DNA of 64,000 nt from Pyxicephalus adspersus (Eukaryota > Chordata > Amphibia > Anura > Pyxicephalidae), in NCBI RefSeq assembly GCF_032062135.1, contig NC_092862.1, forward strand, positions 61,557,331-61,621,330, written 5' to 3'. Under the pieces are notes generated by a model, which was given only the letters and a program-made list of their open reading frames with translations, had not been told where the DNA came from and did not search any database. The translations under genes and the position numbers were made by a program. How positions within the stretch are numbered: the stretch's first letter is position 1; each line of letters starts with the position of its first letter. Of the stretch, positions 1-11,760 are shown piece by piece.

Positions 1-189
1 TAGATGTTATTAAATAAGAGTAATAGTCTATTACGGAACAACCAGCCCCCTATTAAGTAAACTATCTATGTAGCAATTAGAGATTAGCGAGCAAGCATGA
101 TTTTTAAGTTCAATCTTGCTGCGAATCAGGCCGGTTTTGCTTACCGAACATATAAGCAAGAACAGCCTTGTGATTCGCCGTTCGTGTTC

Positions 190-450
190 ACAGGTTTACT
201 GAACTCATATGACCTCTCAGTGGAGATTTTCTCTCAATGGACTTATCAATGATAAGTACAGCCCAGGGAGCGTGTGAACCTGGACTGTGGGAACCTGGCG
301 TACTACTGAACTCAAATGACCTCTCAATGGAGAATCTCCATTGAGAGGTCATATAAGTTCAGCTGTGACCGTCCAGGTTCCCACGGTCCCTGGGCTGTAA
401 TTATCATTGAAAAGTACAGCCCAGGGACCGTGGGAACCTGGACCATGGAT
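190..450. repeat. Fold-back repeat with near-perfect inverted arms
   Basis: The block TGAACTCAAATGACCTCTCA (from 307) reads back as its complement ending at 362, with a one-base centre at 334. Further out, 246-285 (TCAATGATAAGTACAGCCCA and on) pairs with 371-410 at a few mismatches. A third partial copy of the outer arm follows at 406-447. The arms could fold into a hairpin of roughly 160 nt. This looks like a fold-back DNA element or a palindromic MITE. No target duplication was identified. The flanks (about 85-190 and 450-500) may belong to the same element. Confidence 0.7.
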
Positions 451-1286
451 TAGCGAAATCGGTTTGCCGAAATTTCGTGGACCTATAGGAAGTTCGAGGA
501 AAATTTTGTTGGACTGTCAGAGGCATTCTCGCTCATCCCTAGTAGCAATGATGATAGCAGTTGCAAGTCCAGGAAGCTGGTAGGAAAGTAATTGATTAAG
601 CAATCAATCTAGGCACTAACAGAATTTACAAATCAGTTCAGTGCATTGCGATATGCAAAGCTTTGAATATAATCTAGACATAGTTTGGATAATCCTGTCC
701 ATAGTACTTGAAAACATTCTTTATTCCAGTATTCCATTCCAGAATTATGTTTCTTGCCCCCCTATTTCTCTCAGACAGTGGTACTATACTACATATTTGT
801 CATTATGTGCAACAGATTATTTTCCTTCCTTCTACAAAATAATGTACCTTGCTTTGTCAGTCAATAGGTGGCAGTGCATCATTTGAGTTCACCAGTTGAA
901 AAGGAATTCTGTTTGAGTAATTTGTCAGAGAGGTTAGAGAGGTCAGAATTGTTTTTCTTTTACCTGTAATTTATATTAGATGTCAGGGCTGTTATGAGCT
1001 ATTATATTTGACAGTTACATTATAATTATGTGGATAGTCTAAACAATCAAGCAAAACAATTCATTTATATTCTGGCTTGTCCACTGTGGTTTCCAGACAG
1101 TATTACACATTGTTACATTGTCATTTCTGATAACTATTTACGTGACACCAAGTGCCATTAGACTGTTTCGTCATTTTTGTCCTTGGACATCATCCATTAC
1201 TACTATTGGCTTCATATTCATTTGTAATTTAAAAAAAAAACATTATGAAGTCAGAAACAAGGCTAAACTATTGTTATGTTTGCATA

Positions 1287-1289
<3 letters not shown>

Positions 1290-1330
<41 letters not shown>
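1290..1330. repeat. (TA)n microsatellite
   Basis: About 20 uninterrupted AT units. It generates the tyrosine/isoleucine-alternating reading frame seen over it, which is not a gene. Confidence 0.95.
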
Positions 1331-1334
<4 letters not shown>

Positions 1335-1429
1335 TGTAACAGCAGTCCAACGAAGACCCAGGGTTTCATCCAGGATGATTGGTACATTTGCCCCAGATAC
1401 AAGTTATATACAGAGTATTTTTCTGTGTA

Positions 1430-1860
1430 ATTGGACAGTTTTCTTTTTAACCTGAAGGGGGTGCTGAAGTACCAGGCTGAATGACAAAAAGCTTCTCTGC
1501 CAGATGGGGGAGCTAAAGAGGCCTGGGGATATTCAACTGTATTTGTCTCAGCTGAAACCCATCCTGGAAATTAGGCTGGGGATATAAACTCCCAGCCTGT
1601 ATATTCCTGGGGCTCTGTCTTGGCTGGTGAGCTGGGAGAAGGCCCAAGCAGAACTGTGAGTAAAGACACAGACTATATTTGGATAAGCAGTATGGTTAGG
1701 GCCTTAGAGTCCTGCACAGCACTAGGTTGGCCTAGGCTGGTTTATTTTGCCTGTTTTTGTGTGAAAATAGTATGTGAATAAAACCCTTGATGCACTTTTA
1801 ACCTGCTGGCCCTGTTTCCTGTTTGAAACACCCCCTGTTGCTACGGGCGATCACACACAC
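1430..1860 (+). mobile_element. Probable solo LTR
   Basis: A relatively GC-rich island with promoter-like and polyadenylation-like parts in the right order. There is a TATA-like GGGGATATAAACTCC near 1578, then a C/T-rich block and a run resembling an R region, then AATAAAACCC near 1776. It ends near GGGCGATCACA before a CA-rich run. I recall similar sequence from LTRs in ranid frogs. Exact ends and a target-site duplication were not resolved, and no internal retroviral coding region adjoins it. Confidence 0.5.
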
Positions 1861-2472
1861 ACACAATGTTTCTCAGTAAATATATTTCTAATGGGACTAC
1901 CGACATGAAATTTACACCAGATGTCACTAACTACCCAAGTATTCTACACATGCAAAGAATACAAAACAAATATGTCCATAAAATAAGTTATGTGTAATAA
2001 AGTGGATTTGCACCAGGAATAGGTATTGGACACGCTTACTAAAATGTATTTAATACTTAGAATTAAAGCACCCCTTTGTATGAAGAAACTAGTCTCATGT
2101 ATTTCTCTGGTGTGATTTTGGCCCACTCTTCCACACATCTTCACCACAACATAACAACTCTTATACTAAACTGCAAGACCCTGCTAGTCCCATGACACTT
2201 CCAGACACAACAAGTTACTATTCTTTCGCCCTCACGGTATTTAACAAACATAAAAAAATGCAGATACTGTATCTGGTTTTAGGATTTCAGTCTAAACTTA
2301 CTACTGTTCGTTTGTATTACTCTCTAATACACTGCAATGTTTAGGGGAAAGAAAGTGGGTGAAACCCATTTAACTTAACTATACACATTCCATCACAGGG
2401 TGCCGCCATCTTCCTTCTCTTCTTACCTGCGATCAGGCCGGTAATACAGATTATTGCAGAAGGGGCATCGCC

Positions 2473-2702
2473 TGCCTGGTGTAAAGTTGGAACTTTAGCA
2501 TCAATTTAAGTATACATTTCCAATATATAGTTATATCTCTTAACTCCGTTGCACACCCTATTAATAATGTTTTTTATACTCTGTGCGTGCCTGGTGTAAA
2601 GTTGGAACTTTAGCATCAATTTAAGTATACATTTCCAATATATAGTTATATCTCTTAACTCCGTTGCACACCCTATTAATAATGTTTTTTATACTCTGTG
2701 CA
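2473..2702. repeat. Exact 115-bp tandem duplication
   Basis: The unit starting TGCCTGGTGTAAAGTTGGAA at 2473-2587 is repeated at 2588-2702 with no difference I could see. The flanks diverge immediately on both sides. The unit itself has no coding sense. Confidence 0.95.
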
Positions 2703-3934
2703 AACCTCTCAGTATTACCTCTGTATTTCAACTGTAATATTTTCAAATATATTGTTGCTAACTCCTACAGATCATTTCATGATTGGCTTGTTACTAATAA
2801 ATTGGTGTAAGGCTAATGTGGTTCCAAGTTTAATAAAAAGGATGTACGATATTTCTTTACCTAGTACCTATAAGTGTAACCTCTTTGGTAGGAAAGATAT
2901 TTGTGAGTTTAATAAAAGACAACATACAAGGATATTTGCTAGGAGACAATATCAGAAGTGGTAGCCACAAAGGATTTATGAAAGACCAAAGTTGACAGAA
3001 AATGTGCTATCTTTTTCAAAAGACATGTAGACTGTTTATGTAGAAGAAAGCCTTCAACAGTTCTGTCAGTTCTTGGATAAAGAAACTGGCTTAAAGACTG
3101 TATTCAGAGAGTATATAGTCAATTAAATGGCCAAAGGTAAGATTGTCAGTGGTTTACCAGGAGGGTCAGTGTTTAGACAATAAGTACCTGTAAGCTCTTG
3201 GTAAAGATATAGAAAGTGGGAATAATGGCCCATTAAGACCTCTCCGGTCTTGTATAATGAGGTAACACACAAAATCACCTGTTTTCCCTTCCTCCAAATT
3301 AAATGTGGGTTTAGGCTGTGTGGATACCAGTTTTTAATTTATTGTTTTTGTCTATCCACTTAACTTTTTCAGACTGAATACTTAACTGTGCTCACCCAAT
3401 CCCTGTACCCCCGTTTAGCCCCCTACATTCTGCTGTCCTGGCTGATTAAAATCTATTATTTTTTACCTTCAAAAATGATGACTTTATTTCAGAATGACAG
3501 TAATCTCTTTTTATTTCTACCATATTTAAATCAAACTTAAAAAATGTGTGCTTTCTCCCTTCCCCAGCCAATACAAGCCTGAAATGAAAAGCTAGTATTC
3601 TTATGGGGTAGCCAGTTTGTAGCAGCCTGACATGTTACTATCAGACCATATGGCTATTAACAGTTTGGATGGATCAATGAGAATGATTTTCCAAAAAACC
3701 TTTGAAAACACTGGTGGTCAAATGTTAGTTATTTATCCCTTGGCACCCCCATTTCTCCTGAGATTATTTTGGCAATAGTGGGCACTTGTCTGGCAATGGT
3801 GTCCAAGGGCTACTTTGTTAAGGTGTCTGCCCTTTACAATCTGTCATTTCAATCTAAATACTAAATATATTATCAGTATGCAAAAAGGCTGCCCTACTTT
3901 TCCTTATGCAAACTCACCCACCACTCTTTTCCCT

Positions 3935-4115
3935 GCCCCCTGGTCAACGAGAAAGAATTCCTTACATAGCAGGCCAGTAGGAAGAATACCGCCTTTACAG
4001 ATAGCCAAAAATATCATTGGTATCATTTACACAGACCTGCCTATGGCTCACGGAACCCCTAGCAACCTCTAAAGGAACCATTTGGTTGCACAAAATCCTG
4101 GTTGAGAAACTATCA
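3935..4115 (+). mobile_element. hAT-type MITE fragment (CAGTGTTTCTCAACC family)
   Basis: It shares GGAAGAAT..., CAGATAGCCAAAAATATCAT, GGTATCATTTACACAGACCTG and GGAACCCCTAGCAACCTCTA with the copies at 15631 and 25091. The right end CTGGTTGAGAAACTA matches the family's inverted terminus. The left part is truncated or replaced. Confidence 0.7.
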
Positions 4116-5386
4116 TAATTATTTTGGCAGATAAACATCTTACATATAGGTGTTTTATATGTTCCATCTTATCAGGGCCATCTCTAGCCAAATGAACATA
4201 GGCAAGGCACTTGGGGTACCATCTATTGGAGAGGCACCGCTCACCCACCAACCTGACTACCCTCCTGTTAACCTAAGTTCTTCACTTCCTCAAGCAATAT
4301 CCAAGCAACATAATGAAATGTGGTGTGATAACTGATGCTTGTGCTTGGTGGACAAGTTCAGGGATCAGACTTCAAAAGAGAATCTGCCAAGCACTGGAAC
4401 AGGTAAGCTATTAAACCATGGGTCCCTGTGCTAACCAACTTCTTCAACTCGAAGAAGGGGAACAGATCTTTGGTTCACAGAGGGGGAAGATGGGGGAACA
4501 TCAGAGGGTTAAGATGATAAAACCCCCAGTAAGGGCCCAGCAGCTAATTCATCTTTGAATTCTATTCTATCTGTTCCAGATGTATAATAAATTTTAAAAG
4601 AAACTTGGTAAGAAACTTTTGGTCATGGCATTGTTACAGAACTATGATTTTTTACAATGCTTAACTTTCTAACATTGTCATTCGATTTAAAATGTCATGT
4701 AAGCTTCTGTTTACCAATACATTTTTCAAAGGATAAAAATAAACAGAGCATTTCCTGAGGTTGGTCCTTTCTTCTCATTTAAAGTTTATAGCTATTTCTA
4801 GATATTACTTCACAGGCTCTGAGCAGGTTGCATTATTAAAATCTCATTAGGTGTGCAGGGAAGACATGCCAAGATACCAGACACTGCTTGCTGTCAGGAT
4901 GCGGAGGTGTATAGGAAAAACACAAGGGAACAAAATGAAGAAATAAGTTTTGGGTGGGCGGCTTTGTTCTTTCTGTGCTACACTTAATTCATTTTCTCAG
5001 CAGAGAAGACAAGGCAACAGGACAGTAAAATCCACTGGAAGACAGTAATTAAGCTCTAAAAGTTATTTTCTCTACTTTTCAATCCCCCTCAATAGCTGTT
5101 CTTTACATTGTGCTACATATAATGTTTTGTTTAATATACAATATACAGTATGTATAAAGCCATGAAGAATAGACAGGAAGTATCCTCTGAGATTGTTTTA
5201 TTAATATTCAGAGGAACACAAATCATTGTAATATTCTTGGAGCTGCTATTATGAGTAGCTGATGTCTATGTTAAAATATTTTATAGTAATTGTTTCAGAA
5301 TTAATTTGTTACAAAAGGTAAATGGAAATAAAAACTTAGCAGTAATAAAAAAAACACATAAAAGCAAAACATAAAGGCTTCCACAT

Positions 5387-5432
5387 NNNNNNNNNNNNNN
5401 NNNNNNNNNNNNNNNNNNNNNNNNNNNNNNNN
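5387..5432. other. Assembly gap followed by poly-G
   Basis: A run of 46 Ns followed directly by 15 Gs (5433-5447), then the TTAA end of a composite repeat. The sequencing or assembly probably failed on the G homopolymer, so the true length is uncertain. Confidence 0.97.
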
Positions 5433-5451
5433 GGGGGGGGGGGGGGGAGTG

Positions 5452-6450
5452 TTAACCTCCCTGGGGGTCTAATTATGTCAGTATTTTTATGCCAAAAGAG
5501 GTACATTGTTTTGCATGGAATTTTATATTACAATGTAAGCCTATAATTCTTAGGCATAACTCACTAAAATATGTCCAATATTTAGTTAATATAGTAACAA
5601 ACTTTAAATTACAAAAAGACAAAAATCTGTTAAAACAAGGGCGCATAAAAATACTGAAACCTGTAATATAACTGTACAGTAGCATGTATAATATATATAT
5701 AATTATATATATATTATATAATGATTACTTTGTATTGGATTTATTACAGTTATTTTGTATTGAATGCAATACAAAATCATTTGAATTTGCATTCACCAAT
5801 GTCACTGGGAACTCTTGGGAAATGTCAGTACACTCCCTGGCGGAAGATCAAAGGAAGAGGGCGCGCCCCGACGATGGGATCTGACGGGCAGAACGCCGAT
5901 CAGACCCAGTGTTTTTTATTTAAAAAAATTTTTAGCTACCGCTTTCAGCATGTTTTTTTTTTACCCCGAGCCACACTTGAAATTACTGCTCAGAAGAATA
6001 AAACTTATTTTTTATTTTAAGAAAAAGGTGAAGCCCCTACCCCTTCTGTTTTTATCTCTGCATCAATAAAGACAGAATTGGAGTGCAGAGCCTCCTGAAA
6101 TACTCACACCGTGCATCCCAGGTGGCTTCTCTGGCATGCGCATAAGCAGCTTTTACCCTAATGGGGAAAATTAATGACAATCTCATGCATGCGCAGTGAG
6201 ATCTGCACCTTTTTTCCCTTTTACAGCAGGCTACATCAGCTAATCTCACGCATGTGCGGTGCGAGATCAGGTGACATAGGCAGAAGCCGAAAGAAGAAGA
6301 TAGCGGAGCCTGGCACTTCCTCTACCCCAGGACGAAGGTGGACAAAAAGGATGGCGCAGGACCCAATCCATGAAAGTGTCCGAGGGATGGAGAGATATGC
6401 AGGAGTAAATGTGAGTGAGGTATTTTTTTTTTTTGTGATTTAGTTAAGCT
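5452..6450 (+). mobile_element. TTAA-ended composite repeat, copy 1
   Basis: It begins TTAACCTCCCTGGGGGTCTA, with a TTAA terminus and CCTCC(C)TGG motif like piggyBac-type MITEs. Next come AAAGAGGTACATTGTTTTGC, a 9-bp dyad TTTGTATTG-AATG-CAATACAAA (5754-5775), and a GC-rich body with CATGCGCAGTGAGATC and CAGGTGACATAGG. A splice-donor-like AATGTGAGTG then precedes a T-run at 6421. The same modules recur at 31840-32584 and 62310-63260. The overlapping reading frames here (up to 99 codons) differ between copies and are not genes. Confidence 0.75.
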
Positions 6451-7099
6451 TTTACTGTACTTTTCTAGTTGCCTATTAAGTTGACCTAAATGCTTTGCTG
6501 CTTTAACTCACTGACCTGGAAGTATAGAGATCAGATAGATATTAGGAAAAATATATAAAAGATATTGAGACTGCCCATGGCAGTAGTGGGATTTCTAGTG
6601 GTATGTATTAACAGTCTCTAAATTTCTTTCACTAAGATCCTAAATATTTATAGGGAATGCAACCTACCTGCCAAAAGAATGAGGTAATGCTGAGTGACAT
6701 TGTACATTACATCAAAGTTTGACTAACATTAAAAAAGTAAAGCATTTACTGGGTCAAATCCTCATCTTGCAAATCTGCTGAGGATCAAAAAATCCCTTCC
6801 ACCATACCATGTAACCCTTGTTTCTAAGTGTCCAGCCATGTAACTATAGCCACAGCCACCCATGGAGCTTCTATGTGGTAAGGGAATGGGTGAGAGACAC
6901 CAGTTAGAAGGTAGTTTAGTAAACCTAACCATAGAAAATTTCAAAGATAGCACAAGTTTGCTATTTATTAATTAGGAACTGGTGAGGTTTATAGAGCCAA
7001 TGCCAATTTCACAATAGAAGTCTTTGGGATCATGGTGCCACTAGTCACACTTTCAATGGGCAGCAAGCTGCTTTTCATCATTTGGTTGAAGATTTTCTA

Positions 7100-8560
7100 T
7101 TTCCAGTTTTTCTGCTCTGCCAAGGACTGAGGAAACTGAACCACCTAAATCACTAAATTCAAGCAAAACCAAATCCTAAAGCAAAAACAGTGAATAACAG
7201 TGTAAATTATAAGTGTTCTCTTTAAAATTTAAATATACACACTCAAAACCCATTGTGTAGCTATCCACACAGCCATAACCTCCTAAATCTTTTATTTCAT
7301 GGTAATAGACTGAGATCCTACAATTGCTTTCCACCTTCTTCCAGCTCCTTGTCATGTAATTGGTTGGTGGTATGGTATGGTTTTCACTGTAATCTGGGGC
7401 TAATGGAAAATATAGCTGGGTATCTATTGTTCTTCCAGTATTTACTGTCAAGATGTGTTGCCAAAAATGGGTTAAAGACATGGAGCAGCAGCAGCACCAT
7501 GTCCAGGGGAAAAGGAAAAAGGGTGCCCTCCCAAAAAAACTGTATACCACTGCAGCAGCCATTCTATACCAGCTTTATTAGCCCGTTCTCGTCTGGCAGC
7601 AGAGATATGCCGCAACAGCAGCAGCCCCCCCCAGCTTGGTCTGTTCCCCAGACCAAGGGCATTCTTTCATAACTCATTTTCTGTCAAAATGATTATCATT
7701 TGCAACATCTGTAAGCAGCACATGAAATGGGTCAAGAACAGTTGCAATTTTTAGTACCAAGTCCATGAATACCATGTTGAAATCAATCACCCAGTTCGAT
7801 GAAAGGCAATTTTGTTCCAGAGAACAGGGCAGCTGGCTGACCTTGATTACTCTCCAACAACTGCTCTTCATGACACAAAAGCAGCCTCTCCAGCCTGTCC
7901 AGCATGCAGAATGAGAAAACTGTTTGTATTTGGCTGAGCAGAACTTTAACATTATCTACCTCCAGTGACTAGGGGTGAATTTCAAACACCAGAAACTGCA
8001 AGCAAAAGATGAAAGTAGATGCATCATCACCACCTTCCCCAACACTCTCCTGCAGCTTTTTGAGCGAAAAAAGCACAACCCAAATTACTCATACAAGTCC
8101 TACATGGCTGCTGCATTTGTCCTGTGATGTCAGTATGCTGTTAGTAGTGGGATGCACCAGAGCATAAGTGGCCCAGTAAGCATAGGCAGGACACTGAATG
8201 AATCTCCTGCATCTGTCCCCTTCTTGTCATTTTCTGGGAGCATCACCTATACATTGTCAAGTGAGCCCACAAAATTCTACAGAGCATAATGTGATGTCTA
8301 AAGTTGCCATGCTGTATTTCCTAGGGGAATGCAGCCCTGCAAGGCCAAGCTGACATGCGGCTGATCCTGCAAAACATTCAACCAAACAGTTAATGGCAAC
8401 ATACTCAACTTCTCTGCAGCCTGATGCACATACTTTGCATACCCCAGCTAATGAACCTTGTAGTTTACTACTTACTATCACCTGCCCAGTCTTATATCCA
8501 TTGGATGACGCTAGAAGGATCTGCTTTCATTTTGGATGACTTATCCAGCTGATGCTTGAT
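7100..8560. other. Unassigned region, possible decayed BED-finger transposon
   Basis: This less AT-rich stretch has overlapping reading frames up to 139 codons but no family I can name. On the plus strand 7686-7750 reads KMIIICNICKQHMKWVKN before a stop. That resembles the CxxC half of a BED zinc finger as found in hAT transposases. A frame change after it gives STKSMNTMLKS, which could be the helix half. The following 800 bp are open only in short pieces. I would call it an old, unrecognisable transposon at best. Confidence 0.25.
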
Positions 8561-8934
8561 TTAAGGATGTGTAGAGCCAACACATACTAAACTACAAAAA
8601 AAATTAAACTTAACACCAAAACTACCTAAAACGGGTTGATTTGTAAGCTACCCAGGTGTTAAAATTCAAAAGTTTAATGCTGCTAGGAACAGAAATCTGT
8701 CATGAACTACACCAATAAAAATATGTACAAAACAGATACACTTGTGCAATTTCTACAAATCTAGAATGTGAGTACGATTTACACCCACTTTGATTAGGCA
8801 ACAAACATTGTCAGTTTTGATCCTGCATTCATGTCAATGTCTACATGCTGGAACAAGTGCTCTTGTGGCTCAAGAAGCAAGAGTCACAGGAGAATGAAGA
8901 GTAGCAGAACGAGGAGGAGAAGAAAGGCCCACTG

Positions 8935-9040
8935 TTTTCCTTGTCAGCATCAACTGAGTAATATGTTGGTGCTATATAAATCCTGTTTATTATTATTGTT
9001 CTTCTTATTATTATTAATAATAATAATAATAATACTGCCC
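8935..9040 (+). repeat. Anuran ‘GGTGCTATATAAAT’ repeat end with ATT/AAT tract
   Basis: GTTGGTGCTATATAAATCC followed by TTATTATTATT and AATAATAATAAT is the typical end of a repeat family I know from many frog sequences. The matching opposite-end module is at 43560-43740. Confidence 0.65.
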
Positions 9041-9234
9041 ATCAAAGCTGATAAAGTGGCTTTGGACAAGAAAGGGAGGGCTAGTCCTTGTTTTGTCCCA
9101 TCCTCGGGACATAGGTCAGATTAGAGGATGTGTTGATAAATAGGATAAAGAGAAAGGGGAGTATGCTATACAATGTATGTTCCATCTCTTGTCACTGCTT
9201 AGGAACCTAATTGGTTAGGGAAAGGCCTCTAAGG

Positions 9235-9594
9235 CAGCGGTCACCAACTGGTGGTCCGCGAGAAAATATTGGGGGTCAGTGTCTCTGGTCGGTGCACCCC
9301 CGAGTGGGGTCAGAAGAAGGACCCTGCCAGGGGGACACACCGGCCAGAGCCGCGGACCATGTCCCCGTGCAAATCCCTGGCTCAGGAAAGTGGGCGGGCT
9401 GTTTCACGACACAACCTGCCCACTCTTCCATCGCAGGCTCAGATTTGGGATGGCCAAATGGACGGGGTTGTGGTATTAGGACGTCACAATGGGGAGGTTC
9501 CTCTCCTTTGATTGACGACCGGCTCCCCGCGCATGCGCGTTCAGGAGACGGTAATTTTAGTGGCCAACAGAACCAAAAAGGTTGGCAACCGCTG
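9235..9594. mobile_element. 360-bp GC-rich hAT-type MITE with 8-bp target duplication
   Basis: The element starts CAGCGGTCACCAAC and ends with the inverse, GTTGGCAACCGCTG. It is flanked on both sides by the direct 8-bp repeat CTCTAAGG (9227-9234 and 9595-9602). An 8-bp target duplication with a CAG-type terminus is the mark of hAT transposons. The body is strongly GC-rich against an AT-rich neighbourhood. Three overlapping reading frames within it (66, 86 and 129 codons) come from that composition and carry no transposase motif. A diverged copy lies inverted at 35406-35645. Confidence 0.9.
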
Positions 9595-11259
9595 CTCTAA
9601 GGCATTCTGATTTTGGTCTGAGGCCTGCCTATTTCTTTGTGTTAATAAGACTTCTCTAAAGATTTTTTGCCTGCCATCTCGGGTTTGTCAGTGCTGCTGT
9701 CCATTTGTGGTACCACTGGCTAAATAAAAAGGTTTACCCGTGCATTCCATGTGCATTCGTGCATTGCTGACTCTAGGTTTTGGTTTTGGTTATGTAATAC
9801 CATGCCAAGCAAATGAGGTGCTACAACGTACTTTATTTTTTAGCCACCAAACTAAAAGGGCTAAATCTCTATTTGTTGTTACAGTGACATGCTTAATGTG
9901 AATGCCATTTATGCTATTAGCATGATATTTTTTACAACCACAAAAATTACCTTTTGTGATTTTTCTTTTGGAAACCCAGTGAACTGCAAAAAAAAGGTGT
10001 TTTCCCTTTCATGTTTCTAAGACATGTTCGTCTTCCCGTGTTATTTTGGTGCATTGGGCTGCCAGACTCTTTTGAAACCAAAACAAATCACCAGAATTTA
10101 TACCCCATTGACTTCAAAGGTCTTTGGATGCAAATTCAGCTCCTAACTAAAGACTGGGAGGTGTTTGGCCAAACAACAAAATAAGAGACATGTACAAGCA
10201 ACACTAAATAAAAACATACTACATTTGTAAACTGAATAATATTTAGGACACATATAACATAAATAAATGTATTTCTTTTTAAACAATCCTACATCAAAAA
10301 TGTTCTTTTAATTAAAAAAAAGGAATATGATCTGTTTGCAAAGGCACAAATAATTTCATTTTGTTCTCTATGAACATGTACAATCATTTATGTAAACATC
10401 AAGTAAATAGACCATTTCTGTTAAGAAAATAAACATTCCACAAAGGGATCATGAAAATTGTCTATCTAAAATGACTTTTTGATTGAATAAATTAACCAAT
10501 GTAATTGTTGTGTTCATAACATCCATGCATTCATGGACGAAAACAGAATGAATTTAAGGTTTACTACAGCTGGAATAAAGACATACTGAGCAGATTTGGG
10601 CATATGGATCTAGAAAAAAGGTCATAGAATAGAATTTAATGAGGAATGGGAACATGATGATACACTTACTCGTCCTGTATAAAAAGCCTTGCATTGACAT
10701 AGTTTGTGTTATTTTAGTTCAAACAGATTCCTGCAAAGGCTGCTGTCCTATATAATTTGCCAAGCTACAGGATTCTAGAATAAAGGCAAAAAAATTCTGT
10801 TTTACGGAATTTATACAAAAAAAACTTGCAGTGCAAGCTTCAAAACAAAGGGTAATATCAAAGCTGTTATATGCTAGTTTGTACTTTTTTCTATAAACTG
10901 TCTACGTCCAGCAAATGTAAAGCTAAATTCTGAATTAAAAATCCCCTTCAGATCAACTATATACAAATTCATTGCAGATCTTGCCTGCCTCTATTCTGTA
11001 CAGAGGCAATTCACTCCAGAAACTAAATGTTACTGAATTCTAATGTAGCACACCTGTGGGTGTTGGCTCTGAACAGTGAGCTGTCCTTGGCATGCAGCAA
11101 ACAGATTACAACAGCTGCCAGTCACTTTTATAAGTTTCATTGCTAAATAAAACTTTGGCAAGTGAGTGTTAGGGAAGCAGGTTCTCTGATTAGGTGTTAA
11201 TAGGTTATTGGCCCTTTAGGAGCAGTAAATTGTACCTAATGAATCTTCTTTTTTTTTCT

Positions 11260-11760
11260 TTTTTTTTAAGTTTTCACAGCATTAGACACTCACCTCAAAT
11301 TAGGAGGCAGGGAGGGTAAGGGAAGCAAAATACCCCACAAAAAGAGTGGCAGTGCAGCCTGGCTCACAACCTGTGAACCCTGCATTAGAACAAATTGTTT
11401 TTGCTTTGTCTGATTATCTGAAAATGATTGGGCCTTTAGGCATAGGAAAATCTGAACTGTAGTAGCAGCAACCATTGGCTCGTCTCCCACGTAGCAATAG
11501 GACTTTGTCTCTAAACAGTATGAGCTCTTCAAAATAGAATATAATCTGCAAGGTTTCTCCCAAATATTTATTACCTTCCCACGCTTCAGTGATTGGATGA
11601 AGCCGATAAAATTCACAATTGTTGTTATCACAAAGTTGTAGAAAGAATAAAACTGTTTGAAAAATCAGTGATATGATCTCAGACCAGGAAATGATGATCT
11701 GTACAGTGTACACCACCTTTTTATCAAGAATGCAATGACTGCATAACATTTTCATTTACG
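11260..11760 (-). other. Two overlapping 113-codon frames, unrecognised
   Basis: Minus-strand frames at 11290-11631 and 11414-11755 overlap in different registers. Neither shows a motif, signal peptide or splice context I recognise, and the overlap argues that at least one is chance. The stretch is bounded on the left by T-runs near 11250. I list it only because both frames exceed 100 codons in a stop-rich background. Confidence 0.15.

Noticed and set aside
7253..7672. 139-codon plus-strand frame and a 128-codon minus-strand frame over the same bases
   Set aside because: The two strands overlap fully, with glutamine/proline runs from CAG and C homopolymers, no domain and no splice support.
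9211..9600. 129-codon and two smaller frames in a GC-rich island
   Set aside because: All lie within the 360-bp hAT MITE. GC-rich DNA has few stops.
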